The notes under the pieces were generated by a model. It searched no databases. It saw only the letters and a program-made list of their open reading frames with translations, and had not been told where the DNA came from. Shown one piece after another: positions 8,078-18,779 of a stretch of DNA of 64,000 nucleotides. The stretch is from Streptomyces tubercidicus (lineage in GTDB: Bacteria > Actinomycetota > Actinomycetes > Streptomycetales > Streptomycetaceae), in assembly GCF_027497495.1 (NCBI RefSeq), contig NZ_CP114205.1:3224001-3288000 (forward strand), given 5' to 3'. Made by a program: the position numbers and the translations under genes. Each line of letters opens with the position of its first letter. Position 1 is the stretch's first letter.

Positions 8078-9253
8078 TCAGTACGACTTGGGCAGCCCCA
8101 GGGACTGGTGCGAGACGAAGTTGAGGATCATTTCGCGGCTGACCGGGGCGATCCGCGCCACCCGGGCGGCGGTGATCATCGAGGCGAGGCCGTACTCCTG
8201 GGTGAGGCCGTTGCCGCCGAGGGTGTGGACGGCCTGGTCGACGGCGTGCACCGCGGCCTCGGCCGCCGCGTACTTCGCCATGTTGGCGGCCTCGCCCGCG
8301 CCCAGGTCGTCGCCCGCGTCATAGAGGTGGGCCGCCTTCTGCATCATCAACCGGGCGAGTTCCAGCTCGATATGGGCCTGCGCGAGCGGGTGGGCGAGAG
8401 CCTGGTGGGTGCCGATGGGCTCCTTCCACACCTGGCGGGTGCGGGCGTAGTCGACGGCCCGGCCGAGGGCATAGCGGCCCATGCCGAGGGCGAAGGCGGC
8501 GGTCATGATCCGCTCCGGGTTGAGCCCGGCGAACAGCTGGAGCAGCCCGGCGTCCTCGTCGCCGACCAGCGCGTCCGCGGGCAGCCGTACGTCGTCCAGG
8601 GTCAGTTCGAACTGCTTCTCCGGGGCGGAGAGTTCCATCGCGATCGGGGTGTGGCCAAAGCCGGGGGTGTCGCGCGGGACGATGAACAGGCAGGGCTTGA
8701 GGCGGCCGGTGCGGGCGTCCTCGGTGCGGCCGACGATCAGGGTCGCATCGGCTATGTCGACGCCCGAGATGAAGACCTTGCGGCCGTTGAGGACCCAGTC
8801 GCTGCCGTCCTTGCGGGCGGTGGTCGTGATGCGGTGCGAGTTGGAGCCGGCGTCGGGTTCGGTGATCCCGAAGGCCATCTTGCGGGAGCCGTCGGCGAGG
8901 CCCGGGAGCCAGGTCCGCTTCTGCTCCTCGGTGCCGAAGCGGGCGATGACGGTGCCGCAGATGGCGGGCGAGACGACCAGCATCAGAAGTGGGCAGCCGG
9001 CCGCGCCCAGCTCCTCCAGGACGAGGGAGAGTTCGACGATGCCGCCGCCTCCGCCGCCGTACTCCTGGGGGAGGTTGACGCCGAGGTAGCCCAGCTTGGC
9101 GGCCTCCGCCCACAGTTCGTCGGTGTGCTTGCCCTCGGCCACGACCCGGGTGACGTACTCGCGGCCGTAGCGCTTGCCGAGCGCGGCGACGGCGTCGCGC
9201 AGGGCGCGCTGTTCCTCGGTCTCGATCACAGGGTTGCTCATGGCACTGCTCAT
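8078..9253 (-). CDS. Acyl-CoA dehydrogenase
   Basis: A 391-residue FAD flavoenzyme that introduces an alpha-beta double bond into an acyl-CoA. The flavin/substrate-binding segments 'AFGITEPDAGSNSHRI' and 'GRKVFISGVDIAD' are present, as is the C-terminal 'VHTLGGNGLTQEYGLASMITAARVARI'. The medium-chain-type catalytic Glu near the C-terminus is not visible. Instead a Glu occurs in 'AGLNPERIMTAAF', the helix position used by isovaleryl-CoA-type enzymes, suggesting a branched or long substrate. The ATG at 9253 has ACGGAG 5 nt upstream. In an Atu-like route it would be the AtuD (citronellyl-CoA dehydrogenase) counterpart. The IS110 element now sits directly upstream, so it may be cut off from the operon promoter. 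Confidence 0.92.
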   Translation of the reverse strand: MSSAMSNPVIETEEQRALRDAVAALGKRYGREYVTRVVAEGKHTDELWAEAAKLGYLGVNLPQEYGGGGGGIVELSLVLEELGAAGCPLLMLVVSPAICGTVIARFGTEEQKRTWLPGLADGSRKMAFGITEPDAGSNSHRITTTARKDGSDWVLNGRKVFISGVDIADATLIVGRTEDARTGRLKPCLFIVPRDTPGFGHTPIAMELSAPEKQFELTLDDVRLPADALVGDEDAGLLQLFAGLNPERIMTAAFALGMGRYALGRAVDYARTRQVWKEPIGTHQALAHPLAQAHIELELARLMMQKAAHLYDAGDDLGAGEAANMAKYAAAEAAVHAVDQAVHTLGGNGLTQEYGLASMITAARVARIAPVSREMILNFVSHQSLGLPKSY

Positions 9254-9269
9254 GACGGCTCCGTAAGTT

Positions 9270-9465
9270 GTTAGTCGGCCCGGGAGGGCCGGATGTGGCT
9301 CATGGCGGCTTGCCAGTCGTGGCTCCCAAGGAGTGGCCGTCCGGCTCTCCGGGGCGCCCTGGCTGCTGATTGAGATGTGCGCGCCTTGTGCGGTCGCTGT
9401 TTACGGAGATGACAGTGGGGTGTTCCTCGGGCCGACGGCACGCTGTGCGGAACGAGGAGGGGCAA
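9270..9465 (+). ncRNA. Candidate bridge-RNA region at the IS110 left end
   Basis: IS110 recombinases are known to be guided by a bridge RNA transcribed from the longer non-coding end of the element. Here that is the roughly 195 bp before the transposase. It can form hairpins, for example CGGCCC/GGGCCG at 9276-9291 and further GC-rich pairings to about 9350. The guide loops cannot be assigned without the exact element ends. Confidence 0.35.
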
Positions 9466-10668
9466 GTGGACAAGCGGCAGGCCCAGGTCTGGGCCGGCAT
9501 CGACGCAGGCAAGGGCCACCACTGGGCGGCGGTGGTCGACGAGACCGGCGCGACCCTGTGGTCGAAGAAGATCGACAACGACGAATCGGCGATCCTGACC
9601 GCGCTCGGCGAGATCCTCGATCTGGCGGACGAGGTCTCCTGGGCGGTGGACATCTGCGGCACGTCCTCCGCGCTGCTGCTGGCCCTGCTCGCAGCCCACG
9701 GCCAGCAGGCCGTCTACGTGCCCGGCCGCACCGTCAACCGCATGTCCGGCGCCTACCATGGCGAGGCCAAGACCGACGCCCGCGACGCCTACGTCATCGC
9801 CGAAACCGCCCGCCATCGCCGCGACTTCGCCGTGATCGGCGTGCCGGCCCAGCTGGCCGCCGACCTCGCACTGCTGACCGCCCACCGCGCCGACCTCGTG
9901 GCTGACCGGGTGCGGATGATCAACCGCCTGCGCGACGTGCTGACCGGTGTCTTCCCCGCGCTGGAGCGGGCCTTCGACTACAGCAGCCACAAGGGCGCGC
10001 TGGTGCTGCTGACCGGCTACCAGACCCCGGCCGCGATCCGCCGCCGCGGCCGGGCCAGGCTGACGGCATGGCTGGCCAACCGCAGCGTGCGAGGTGCCGA
10101 TGCCGTCGCGGCGACCGCGCTGGAAGCCGCCCAGGCCCAGCAGACCGCGCTGCCGGGCGAGGACGTCGCCGCGCAGATCGTGGCCGACTTGGCCGCACAG
10201 ATCCTCGCCCTGGATGACCGGCTCAAGCGGATCGACAAGCAGATCCGCGAGACCTTCCGCAGTCATCCGCAGGCGGAGATCATCGAGTCCCTGCCCGGCA
10301 TGGGCCCCATACTCGGCGCCGAGTTCGTCGTTGCCGCAGGTGACCTTGCTGCCTACGCGGACGCCGGCCATCTCGCTTCCGCGGCCGGGCTCGTGCCCGT
10401 CCCACGCGACTCGGGACGCCGGACCGGCAACCTGCACCGGCCCAAGCGCTACAGCCGCCGACTGCGACGGGTGTTCTACATGTCCGCGCAGACCAGCATC
10501 ATCCGCGAGGGGCCGAACCGCGACTTCTACCTCAAGAAGCGCGGCGAGGGCTGCAAGCATGTCCAGGCCGTCATCGCTCTGGCTCGGCGACGGGCCAGCG
10601 TTCTGTGGGCTCTTCTGCGCGACAACCGGGTCTTCACCCCCGCCCTGCCCGTCGCGCAGCAGGCTTGA
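9466..10668 (+). CDS. IS110-family transposase (DEDD recombinase)
   Basis: A 400-residue recombinase, the usual length for IS110. The GTG at 9466 is chosen because GAGGAGGGG lies 5-6 nt upstream. The N-terminal RuvC-like DEDD domain begins 'VWAGIDAGKGHHWAAVVDE' and continues through 'AKTDARDAYVIAETARH'. A helical linker of about residues 150-280 leads to the C-terminal Transposase_20 region, 'LPGMGPILGAEFVVAAGD' and 'SAAGLVPVPRDSGRRTGN', which supplies the serine nucleophile in this family. No stop or frameshift is seen, so the enzyme may be active. Antisense to it is a long open frame that is not a gene. Confidence 0.95.
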   Translation: MDKRQAQVWAGIDAGKGHHWAAVVDETGATLWSKKIDNDESAILTALGEILDLADEVSWAVDICGTSSALLLALLAAHGQQAVYVPGRTVNRMSGAYHGEAKTDARDAYVIAETARHRRDFAVIGVPAQLAADLALLTAHRADLVADRVRMINRLRDVLTGVFPALERAFDYSSHKGALVLLTGYQTPAAIRRRGRARLTAWLANRSVRGADAVAATALEAAQAQQTALPGEDVAAQIVADLAAQILALDDRLKRIDKQIRETFRSHPQAEIIESLPGMGPILGAEFVVAAGDLAAYADAGHLASAAGLVPVPRDSGRRTGNLHRPKRYSRRLRRVFYMSAQTSIIREGPNRDFYLKKRGEGCKHVQAVIALARRRASVLWALLRDNRVFTPALPVAQQA

Positions 10669-10719
10669 CTCGTTCATTGAGACTCCTTGTGTGCGGTGGG
10701 TGAGGTGAGGTGCGGTGGG

Positions 10720-12678
10720 TCAGCCCGTCTCGGTCGCCTCGGTCGCCTCGGCCACGACGGCCAGCAGGGCCCCGACCTCGACCTGCTGGCCAGTACGCAC
10801 GGGCAGGGCGGTGAGGCTGCCGGCGGCCGGCGCGGTGATCTTGTGCTCCATCTTCATGGCCTCCAGCCAGAGGAGGGGCTGGCCCGCCGTCACCTGGGCG
10901 CCCTCGGTGAGGCCGTCCGCGATGCGTACGACCGTGCCGGGCATCGGTGCCAGGAGGGAGCCGGGTTCCGTACGGGCGGTGGGGTCGGGGAAGCGGGGCA
11001 AGGCGGTGAAGGTGTGGGAGGCGGGGGTGGTGGTGCCGGGGATCGGTGGGGCGTCGACGTGGACCTGGTCGCCGTAGCGGGCGATGGTGAACTGCCGTCG
11101 CAGGCCGTCGACTTCCAGCACGACCTCGGTCGAGCCGAGGGTGAGCAGCCGTACGCCGGGGAAGTCCTCGGCCCGCAGGCCGTCGCGGCCGAGGCGGTAG
11201 CGGATGGTGTGCTCGGTGCCCGCGCGGGCGTAGGTCTTGGTCTGGGGGCCGGAGGGGACGTTGCGGAAGCCGCCGAAGCGGGAGCGGCCGTGGGCGGCGG
11301 CGAGGGCGGCGGCGAGCGCGAAGAGTGCCGCGCCTGCGGCCCCGGAGTCGGCGCCGGAGTCGGAGTCGGTCAGTTCGGCGAGGTGGCGGTCGTAGAAGCC
11401 GGTGTCCAGGGCGCCGGGATCTGTGAACTCGGGGTGTCGCAGGGAGCGTACGAGCAGGTCGCGGTTGGTGACGGGGCCATGGATCCTGGCCCGTTCCAGG
11501 GCGCCCGCCAGCTTGCGTACGGCCTCGTCCCGGCTCGGGGCCCAGGCGATGACCTTGGCGAGCATCGGGTCGTAGTGGACGCCGATGGTGTCGCCGTCCG
11601 TCACCCCGGAGTCCAGCCGGACGCCGTCGGGCAGCTCCAGGCGGTGCAGGGTGCCGGTCTGTGGTTGCCAGCCGGCCGCCGGGTCCTCCGCGTAGAGGCG
11701 CGCTTCCACGGCGTGTCCGTGAGGCGGCGGGGGTGCGGGGTCCAGGGGGCGGCCCTCGGCGATGCTCAGCTGGAGGGCGACCAGGTCGAGGCGGTAGATC
11801 GCCTCGGTGACGGGGTGTTCGACCTGGAGGCGGGTGTTCATCTCCAGGAAGTACGCCCGTCCGGCGCGGTCCACCAGGAACTCCACGGTGCCCGCGCCCC
11901 GGTAGCCGATGGCGCGGGCGGCCCGCTCGGCGGCCCCGTGCAGGGTGGTCCGCAGCTCCTCGGACAGCCCGGGGGCCGGGGCCTCCTCGATGACCTTCTG
12001 GTGGCGGCGCTGGAGGGAGCAGTCGCGGGTGCCGAGGGTCCAGACCGTGCCGTGTCCGTCGGCGAGGATCTGCACCTCGACATGGCGGCCGCCGACGACA
12101 TAGGGCTCGACGAACACCTCGCCGTCGCCGAACGCCGACGCGGCCTCGGCTGCCGCGGCCTTCAACTCCCCTTCCAGAACGTCCAGTTCGGACACCACCC
12201 GCATGCCGCGGCCGCCGCCGCCCGCCGCCGCCTTCACCAGCAGCGGTAGATCGGCCCCGGTGACCTGCCCGGGGTCGACGGGGGCCAGCAGCGGCACCCC
12301 GGCCTCGGCCATCAGTTCCTTGGCCCGTGTCTTGGAGGCCATGGCCTCGATGGCGGCAACGGGCGGGCCGATCCAGGCCAGGCCCGCATCGGTCACCGCG
12401 GCGGCGAAGGCGGCGTTCTCGGAGAGGAAGCCGTAGCCGGGGTGGACCGCGTCGGCGCCCGCGGCCCGCGCGGCCCGTACCAGCAGATCGCCGCGCAGGT
12501 AGGTGTCGGCGGGGGCGTCGCCCGGTAGGCGTACGGCGGTGTCGGCCTCCCATACGTGCGGGGCCCCGGCGTCCGCGTCCGAGTGCACAGCGACGGTGGA
12601 GATGCCCAGCTCACGGCAGGTACGGAAGACCCGGCGGGCTATTTCGCCGCGGTTGGCGACGAGTACGGAACGGATCAC
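10720..12678 (-). CDS. Acyl-CoA carboxylase alpha subunit (biotin carboxylase + BCCP)
   Basis: A 652-residue biotin-dependent carboxylase subunit. The biotin carboxylase part (about residues 1-445) has 'VANRGEIARRVFRTC', the ATP-grasp glycine loop 'KAAAGGGGRGMRVV' and 'FLEMNTRLQVEHPVTE'. A linker is followed by the biotin carrier domain near the C-terminus, with the biotinylated lysine in 'LEAMKMEHK'. It carboxylates biotin with bicarbonate and ATP and hands the carboxyl to the beta subunit encoded 7 nt upstream. GTG start at 12678. The pair could be methylcrotonyl-, geranyl- or another acyl-CoA carboxylase; the AtuA-like neighbour favours an isoprenoid substrate (AtuF role), as inference. 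Confidence 0.93.
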   Translation of the reverse strand: MIRSVLVANRGEIARRVFRTCRELGISTVAVHSDADAGAPHVWEADTAVRLPGDAPADTYLRGDLLVRAARAAGADAVHPGYGFLSENAAFAAAVTDAGLAWIGPPVAAIEAMASKTRAKELMAEAGVPLLAPVDPGQVTGADLPLLVKAAAGGGGRGMRVVSELDVLEGELKAAAAEAASAFGDGEVFVEPYVVGGRHVEVQILADGHGTVWTLGTRDCSLQRRHQKVIEEAPAPGLSEELRTTLHGAAERAARAIGYRGAGTVEFLVDRAGRAYFLEMNTRLQVEHPVTEAIYRLDLVALQLSIAEGRPLDPAPPPPHGHAVEARLYAEDPAAGWQPQTGTLHRLELPDGVRLDSGVTDGDTIGVHYDPMLAKVIAWAPSRDEAVRKLAGALERARIHGPVTNRDLLVRSLRHPEFTDPGALDTGFYDRHLAELTDSDSGADSGAAGAALFALAAALAAAHGRSRFGGFRNVPSGPQTKTYARAGTEHTIRYRLGRDGLRAEDFPGVRLLTLGSTEVVLEVDGLRRQFTIARYGDQVHVDAPPIPGTTTPASHTFTALPRFPDPTARTEPGSLLAPMPGTVVRIADGLTEGAQVTAGQPLLWLEAMKMEHKITAPAAGSLTALPVRTGQQVEVGALLAVVAEATEATETG

Positions 12679-12685
12679 TTCTGCC

Positions 12686-14280
12686 TCACATCCGGAAGAC
12701 GCCGAAGCCGCCCCGCGCGCCCTCGACCGGGGCGTTGTGGAGGGCGGACAGGCACAGGCCGAGGACGGTTCGGGTGTCGCGCGGGTCGATGACGCCGTCG
12801 TCGTAGAGCCGCCCGGACAGGAACATCGGCAGCGACTCGGACTCGATCTGCTGCTCGACCATCGCGCGCAGCCCGGCGTCGGCCTCGTCGTCGTACGGCT
12901 GCCCCTTGGCGGCGGCCGAGGCGCGGGCGACTATCGAGAGCACGCCGGCCAGCTGCTGCGGTCCCATGACGGCGGACTTGGCGCTGGGCCAGGCGAACAG
13001 GAAGCGGGGGTCGTAGGCGCGGCCGCACATGCCGTAGTGGCCGGCGCCGTAGGAGGCGCCCATCAGGACGGACAGGTGCGGGACCTTCGAGTTCGACACC
13101 GCGTTGATCATCATCGCGCCGTGTTTGATGATGCCGCCCTGCTCGTACTCCTTGCCGACCATGTAGCCGGTGGTGTTGTGGAGGAAGAGCAGCGGGATGT
13201 CGCGCTGGTTGGCCAGCTGGATGAACTGGGCGGCCTTCTGGGACTCGGCGCTGAAGAGGACGCCCTGGGCGTTGGCGAGGATGCCGACCGGGTAGCCGTG
13301 CAGCTCGGCCCAGCCGGTCGTCAGGCTCGGCCCGTAGAGCGGTTTGAACTCGTCGAAGTCCGAGCCGTCCACGATCCTGGCGATGACCTCGCGGGGGTCG
13401 AACGGGGCCTTGAGGTCGCCGGGGACGATGCCGAGCAGCTCTTCCTCGTCGTACTTGGGCGGTGCGGCCGGGCCCGGATCGGGCTGCGCCTTGCGCCAGT
13501 TGAGGCGGGCGACGACCCGCCGGGCCTGGCGCAGCGCGTCCGGCTCGTCCACCGCGAAGTGGTCCGCGAGCCCGGAGGTGCGGGCGTGCATCTCGGCGCC
13601 GCCCAGCGACTCGTCGTCGCTCTCCTCGCCGGTCGCCATCTTCACCAGCGGCGGGCCGCCCAGGAACACCTTGGCGCGCTCCTTGACCATGATCACGTGG
13701 TCGGACATCCCCGGGACGTACGCCCCGCCCGCGGTCGAGTTGCCGAAGACCACGGCGACGGTCGGGATACCGGCCGCGGACAGCCGGGTGAGGTCCTTGA
13801 ACAGCGCCCCGCCCGGGATGAAGATCTCCTTCTGGCTGGGCAGATCGGCGCCGCCGGACTCGACGAGCGAGATCACCGGAAGGCGGTTGGCGAAGGCGAT
13901 CTCGTGGGCACGCAGGGACTTCTTCAGCGTCCAGGGATTGCTGGCGCCACCGCGCACCGTCGGATCATTGGCGGTGATCAGGCACTCCACGCCCTCGACG
14001 ATCCCGATGCCGGTGACCAGCGAGGCGCCGACCTGATAGTCGCTGCCCCAGGCCGCGAGCGGCGACAGCTCCAGGAACGGGGTGTCGGGGTCGACCAGCA
14101 GCTCGATCCGCTCCCGGGCGAGCAGTTTGCCGCGCTTGCGGTGCCGGGCGACGTACTTCTCGCCGCCGCCCTCGGTCGCCTTGGTGTGTTCGGCCTCGAT
14201 CTCCGCCAGCTTCGCGAGCATCGCCGTACGACGCTCCGCGTACTCGGCGCCCGACGGGTCGAGCCCGGTTCCGAGCACGG

Positions 14281-14284
<4 letters not shown>
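12686..14284 (-). CDS. Acyl-CoA carboxylase beta subunit (carboxyltransferase)
   Basis: A 532-residue carboxyltransferase that moves the carboxyl group from biotin to an acyl-CoA. The start is the GTG at 14284. GGAGG (14292-14296) lies 7 nt upstream, and the GTGA overlaps the stop of the AtuA-like gene, so the two are coupled. Family segments include 'RERIELLVDPDTPFLELSP', 'GGADLPSQKEIF' and 'GMCGRAYDPRFLFAWPSAK', the last resembling methylcrotonyl/geranyl-CoA carboxylase beta chains more than AccD of fatty-acid synthesis. It works with the alpha subunit just downstream; in the Atu pathway the equivalent is AtuC. Confidence 0.93.
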
Positions 14285-16034
<1,750 letters not shown>

Positions 16035-16038
<4 letters not shown>

Positions 16039-16838
16039 GACGTGGCGGCCTTCCCGGACGGCGCCCGCCCCTTCCCCGGCGGCCCCGCGAACGCCTGCGC
16101 GATCTCCAGCCACCGCTCCGCGTCCGCCCCTTCGGCCCGTACGGACGGCAGATCGGCCCGGTGCGCCCGCTGGGTCACCAGCAGACAGAACTCCAGCGCC
16201 TCGCCCGTCACCCGCTGCCCGGCCGCCGCGGGACCGTACTCCCACACCGTGCCGTCCGGCGCCCGCAGCTCGACGCGGAACTCCTCGGCGGGCGGGGTGA
16301 GTTGATGTGCCGCGAAGGAGAAGTTCCGGGCCCGTACGCCGATCCGGGCGACATGCCGCAGCCGGGCGGTGGGGGTGCGGGTGGCGCCCAGCGCATCGGC
16401 GACGTCCTGGCCGTGCGCCCAGGTCTCCATCAGCCGTCCGGTGGCCATCGACGCCACGCTCATCGGCGGGCCGTACCAGGGCAGTTTCTCGCCGCTGGGC
16501 CGCTCCGCCAGCGCGCGCTGCAACTCCTCCCGCCCCGCCCGCCACTGCGCGAGCAGCTCGGCGGGCGGCGTACGGGCACCTGCCTCGGCGGCCTCGTCGA
16601 CGAAGGTCAGCGGTGCGGCGAACGCCTCCCGCGCGGCCCGCGCGAACCCGTCCGGGTCGATGGCGGACAGCAGCGCCTGCCGGTCGGTCCAGGCCAGATG
16701 GGCGATCTGATGGCTGACGGTCCAGCCCTCGGCGGGCGTCGGGACCGCCCAGCGCTCGGCCGGCAGCCCGGCGACCAGTGCGTCCAGCTCCTCGCTCTCC
16801 GCCCTGAGATCCGCCAGTACGGCGCCGGGATCGGACAC
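16035..16838 (-). CDS. DinB/MDMPI-like metal-binding protein (TIGR03084 type)
   Basis: A 267-residue protein of the maleylpyruvate-isomerase N-terminal (DinB-like four-helix) group. Likely metal-binding histidines are in '[16 protein letters not shown]' and '[14 protein letters not shown]'. Relatives are often mycothiol-dependent enzymes, but this subgroup has no established reaction. It is the first gene of the minus-strand catabolic operon: GTG at 16838 with GGGGAG about 7 nt upstream, and its stop overlaps the AtuA-like start. The regular pairing of this family with AtuA-like proteins in actinobacteria (recalled, not checked) suggests a joint step. An imperfect 22-bp palindrome lies about 140 bp upstream. 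Confidence 0.8.
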
Positions 16839-16976
16839 GCGACACTCCCCTCATCCACCCAACTGCCGGAACAGCGGGGCGCGTTGGAAAACGGCGACGG
16901 CCGCGGCGAAGCGCTGCGGCCGTACGGGTGCGGTGTGGTGCGGGTGCGCTCCGAGCGTGGCAGCGCCGCCGGAAAC

Positions 16977-16998
16977 AATCAAGCATGCGTGCATGATT
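16977..16998. promoter_or_regulatory. Imperfect 22-bp palindrome upstream of the catabolic operon
   Basis: The sequence from AATCAAGCATGC to GTGCATGATT reads nearly the same on both strands (three mismatched positions per arm at most). It is the most AT-rich spot between the operon's first gene and the divergently placed surroundings. It could be the operator of the operon's TetR protein, which is encoded at the far end. Confidence 0.35.
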
Positions 16999-17123
16999 TT
17001 TCCGTCAGCGGCGCTGCCCCGCGGGGCGGAAGTAGTTGCTACGTGAGAAGGGGAGGAGCCGTCCGCCGCGCACGCGGCTTCCACCGCGCCCGTCGCTTCA
17101 ACCGCGCCTGTCGCTTCAACCGG

Positions 17124-17480
17124 TCACAGGCCGGTGACCTCCCCCGCCCTCTTCAGCGCGGAGCCGAGCGTGCCCACCATGGAGTCGCGCCGCCTCTCGC
17201 GCGCCGCCCGGTCCGCGGGCGCCAGCCGCGCGGCGGTCTGCACGGCATAGGCGTCCGGGTCACCGAAGGCATCCCGCGGGTGCTCTCCCGTCTCCGCGCA
17301 GTGCGCCGTGACCTCCTTGACCGCCTGGAGCACCACCGCCCGGTCCACGCCCGGCTGAGTGACCAGCCGCACCTGGAGTCGCGCCATCCACTTCTCGCGG
17401 TCCTTCTCCCGCGCCGCGTCCGTCGTCTGGCCCTTCGTCTGGTCCTTCTTCTGGTCCTTCGTCCGGTCCTTCTTCGCCAT
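17124..17480 (-). CDS. Small charged protein with HAAS-like repeat
   Basis: A 118-residue protein from the ATG at 17480 (GGGAGAG upstream). The first ~35 residues are Lys/Asp/Gln-rich and probably disordered ('KKDRTKDQKKDQTKGQTTD'). The rest contains 'VKEVTAHCAETGEHPRDAFGDPDAYA', which resembles the HAAS/DUF1700-type motif found in membrane-protein regulators and their fusions. No membrane segment is visible, so this would be a soluble, stand-alone version. The function is unknown. It sits between the EamA exporter and the catabolic operon, on the same strand as both. Confidence 0.6.
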   Translation of the reverse strand: MAKKDRTKDQKKDQTKGQTTDAAREKDREKWMARLQVRLVTQPGVDRAVVLQAVKEVTAHCAETGEHPRDAFGDPDAYAVQTAARLAPADRAARERRRDSMVGTLGSALKRAGEVTGL

Positions 17481-17678
17481 GCGCTCTCCCGGGTGATCGT
17501 CAGCCGTCCGTTGTGGAGGGGGACGCCGGGGGGTGGAAGTGGGTTGCGGAGGCGGCGATTTGAGGAGTTTGACGTGGCTGCCGGGCGGGCCTGGCGGGCC
17601 GCCAGGCCGGGCAGGTCTGGCGGGCGGGCGGCCACGTCGGCCGGGACTGGCGGGCGGCCAGGCCGCCCGGCCCATGGC

Positions 17679-18710
17679 TCAGCTGTGCGCCCCCGCGCTC
17701 CGTACCGCCCCCACGCTCGCGATCACGACGAGGCCGATCGCCAGTACCTCGGCCCAGCCCAGTGCCTGGTGCAGTACGAGGAATCCGGCGGTGGCCGCGG
17801 CGGCCGGCTCCAGGCTCATCATCACCGCGAAACCGGCGGCCGGGAGCTTGCGCAGGGCGAGCAGTTCCAGTGTGTAGGGCAGCACGGACGACATCAGGGC
17901 GACCGCGGCGCCCAGCCCCAGCGTGACCGGGTTGAGCAGGGCGGAACCCGCGCTGACGATGCCGAACGGCAGGCTGAGCAGCGCCGCGACGGTCATCGCC
18001 AGCGCCAGCCCGTCCGCCTGCGGGAAGCGCTGTCCCGTACGGGCGGAGAGCAGAATGTACGCGGCCCACAGCCCGCCGGCCGCCAGCGCGAACCCCGCTC
18101 CGACGAGGTTGAGCCCGTCGAGCCCCTCGCGCCCCAGCAGCACCACCCCGCCCAGGGCCAACGCCGCCCACACCAGGCTCAGCAGCCTGCGGGAGGTGAC
18201 CACCGACAGGATCAGCGGCCCGAGGAACTCCAGGGTGACCGCGGCGCCCAGTGGAATACGGTCGATGGCCTGGTAGAAGAGCGAGTTCATCCCGGCCAGT
18301 GCGACGCCGAAGGCCAGCACCGTGGCCCAGTCGCCCCGCGCATGGCCACGCAGCCTGGGGCGGCAGACGACCAGCAGCACCAGCGCGGCGACCACCAGGC
18401 GCAGGGTGACCACACCCAGCGCACCGGCCCGCGGGAAGAGCAGCACCGCCACCGACGAGCCGAACTGCAGCGACACGATCCCGCCGATGACCAGCGCCAC
18501 CGACCCGATCCGCCCGCGCGCACCCGCCGCGCCGCCGCCCCCGGCCTGCGCCTCCGCCGTCAGCACCTCGGGCGACGGCGGTATGGGGTGCACCAGCCCG
18601 CCGTCATGGGCGGGCGCGGAGTCCACGGAGGGGGAGGGAGTGGCGGGGGTCGCGGGGCCGGCGGGGGTGCCGGGGGTGCCGCCATCGGGTCGCTCGGGCG
18701 AAGCATTCAC
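17679..18710 (-). CDS. EamA-family (RhtA-like) metabolite exporter
   Basis: A 343-residue membrane protein with ten predicted transmembrane helices in two EamA repeats after a Pro/Gly-rich cytoplasmic N-terminus of about 65 residues. Landmarks include 'FPRAGALGVVTLRLVVAALVL' and 'LPYTLELLALRKLPAAGFAV', matching RhtA-type threonine/homoserine exporters. Start GTG at 18710; a TAGCGT box lies 6 nt upstream on the minus strand, so the transcript may be leaderless. It is divergent from a LysR gene 69 bp away, which probably controls it, as is common for such exporters. Confidence 0.88.
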   Translation of the reverse strand: MNASPERPDGGTPGTPAGPATPATPSPSVDSAPAHDGGLVHPIPPSPEVLTAEAQAGGGGAAGARGRIGSVALVIGGIVSLQFGSSVAVLLFPRAGALGVVTLRLVVAALVLLVVCRPRLRGHARGDWATVLAFGVALAGMNSLFYQAIDRIPLGAAVTLEFLGPLILSVVTSRRLLSLVWAALALGGVVLLGREGLDGLNLVGAGFALAAGGLWAAYILLSARTGQRFPQADGLALAMTVAALLSLPFGIVSAGSALLNPVTLGLGAAVALMSSVLPYTLELLALRKLPAAGFAVMMSLEPAAAATAGFLVLHQALGWAEVLAIGLVVIASVGAVRSAGAHS

Positions 18711-18779
18711 GCCACCACGCTACGGCCCGCGCTTCCGGTCCGTGAAATGCGCTTTCTCCTGTTGTTATGCTCCGCACGC

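Larger units (their letters stand above)
9270..10680 (+). mobile_element. IS110-family insertion sequence
   Basis: One complete transposase gene with about 200 bp of non-coding DNA on its 5' side and very little on its 3' side, as in the IS110 subgroup. It lies in the gap between carboxylase alpha (stop at 10720) and acyl-CoA dehydrogenase (start at 9253), in the opposite orientation to both. No terminal inverted repeats are evident, which is normal for IS110. The exact ends cannot be set from one sequence: the left end should be near 9255-9280 and the right end near 10669-10690. Just beyond the right end, on the minus strand, an AAGGAG-TCTCA-ATG (about 10675-10690) looks like an abandoned start site of the displaced downstream gene. 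Confidence 0.85.

Noticed and set aside
9271..10677. 468-codon minus-strand open frame with a good ATG and Shine-Dalgarno
   Set aside because: It is antisense to the IS110 transposase, which has all family motifs. The product has no recognisable domain; the start signal belongs to DNA outside the IS and only runs into it.
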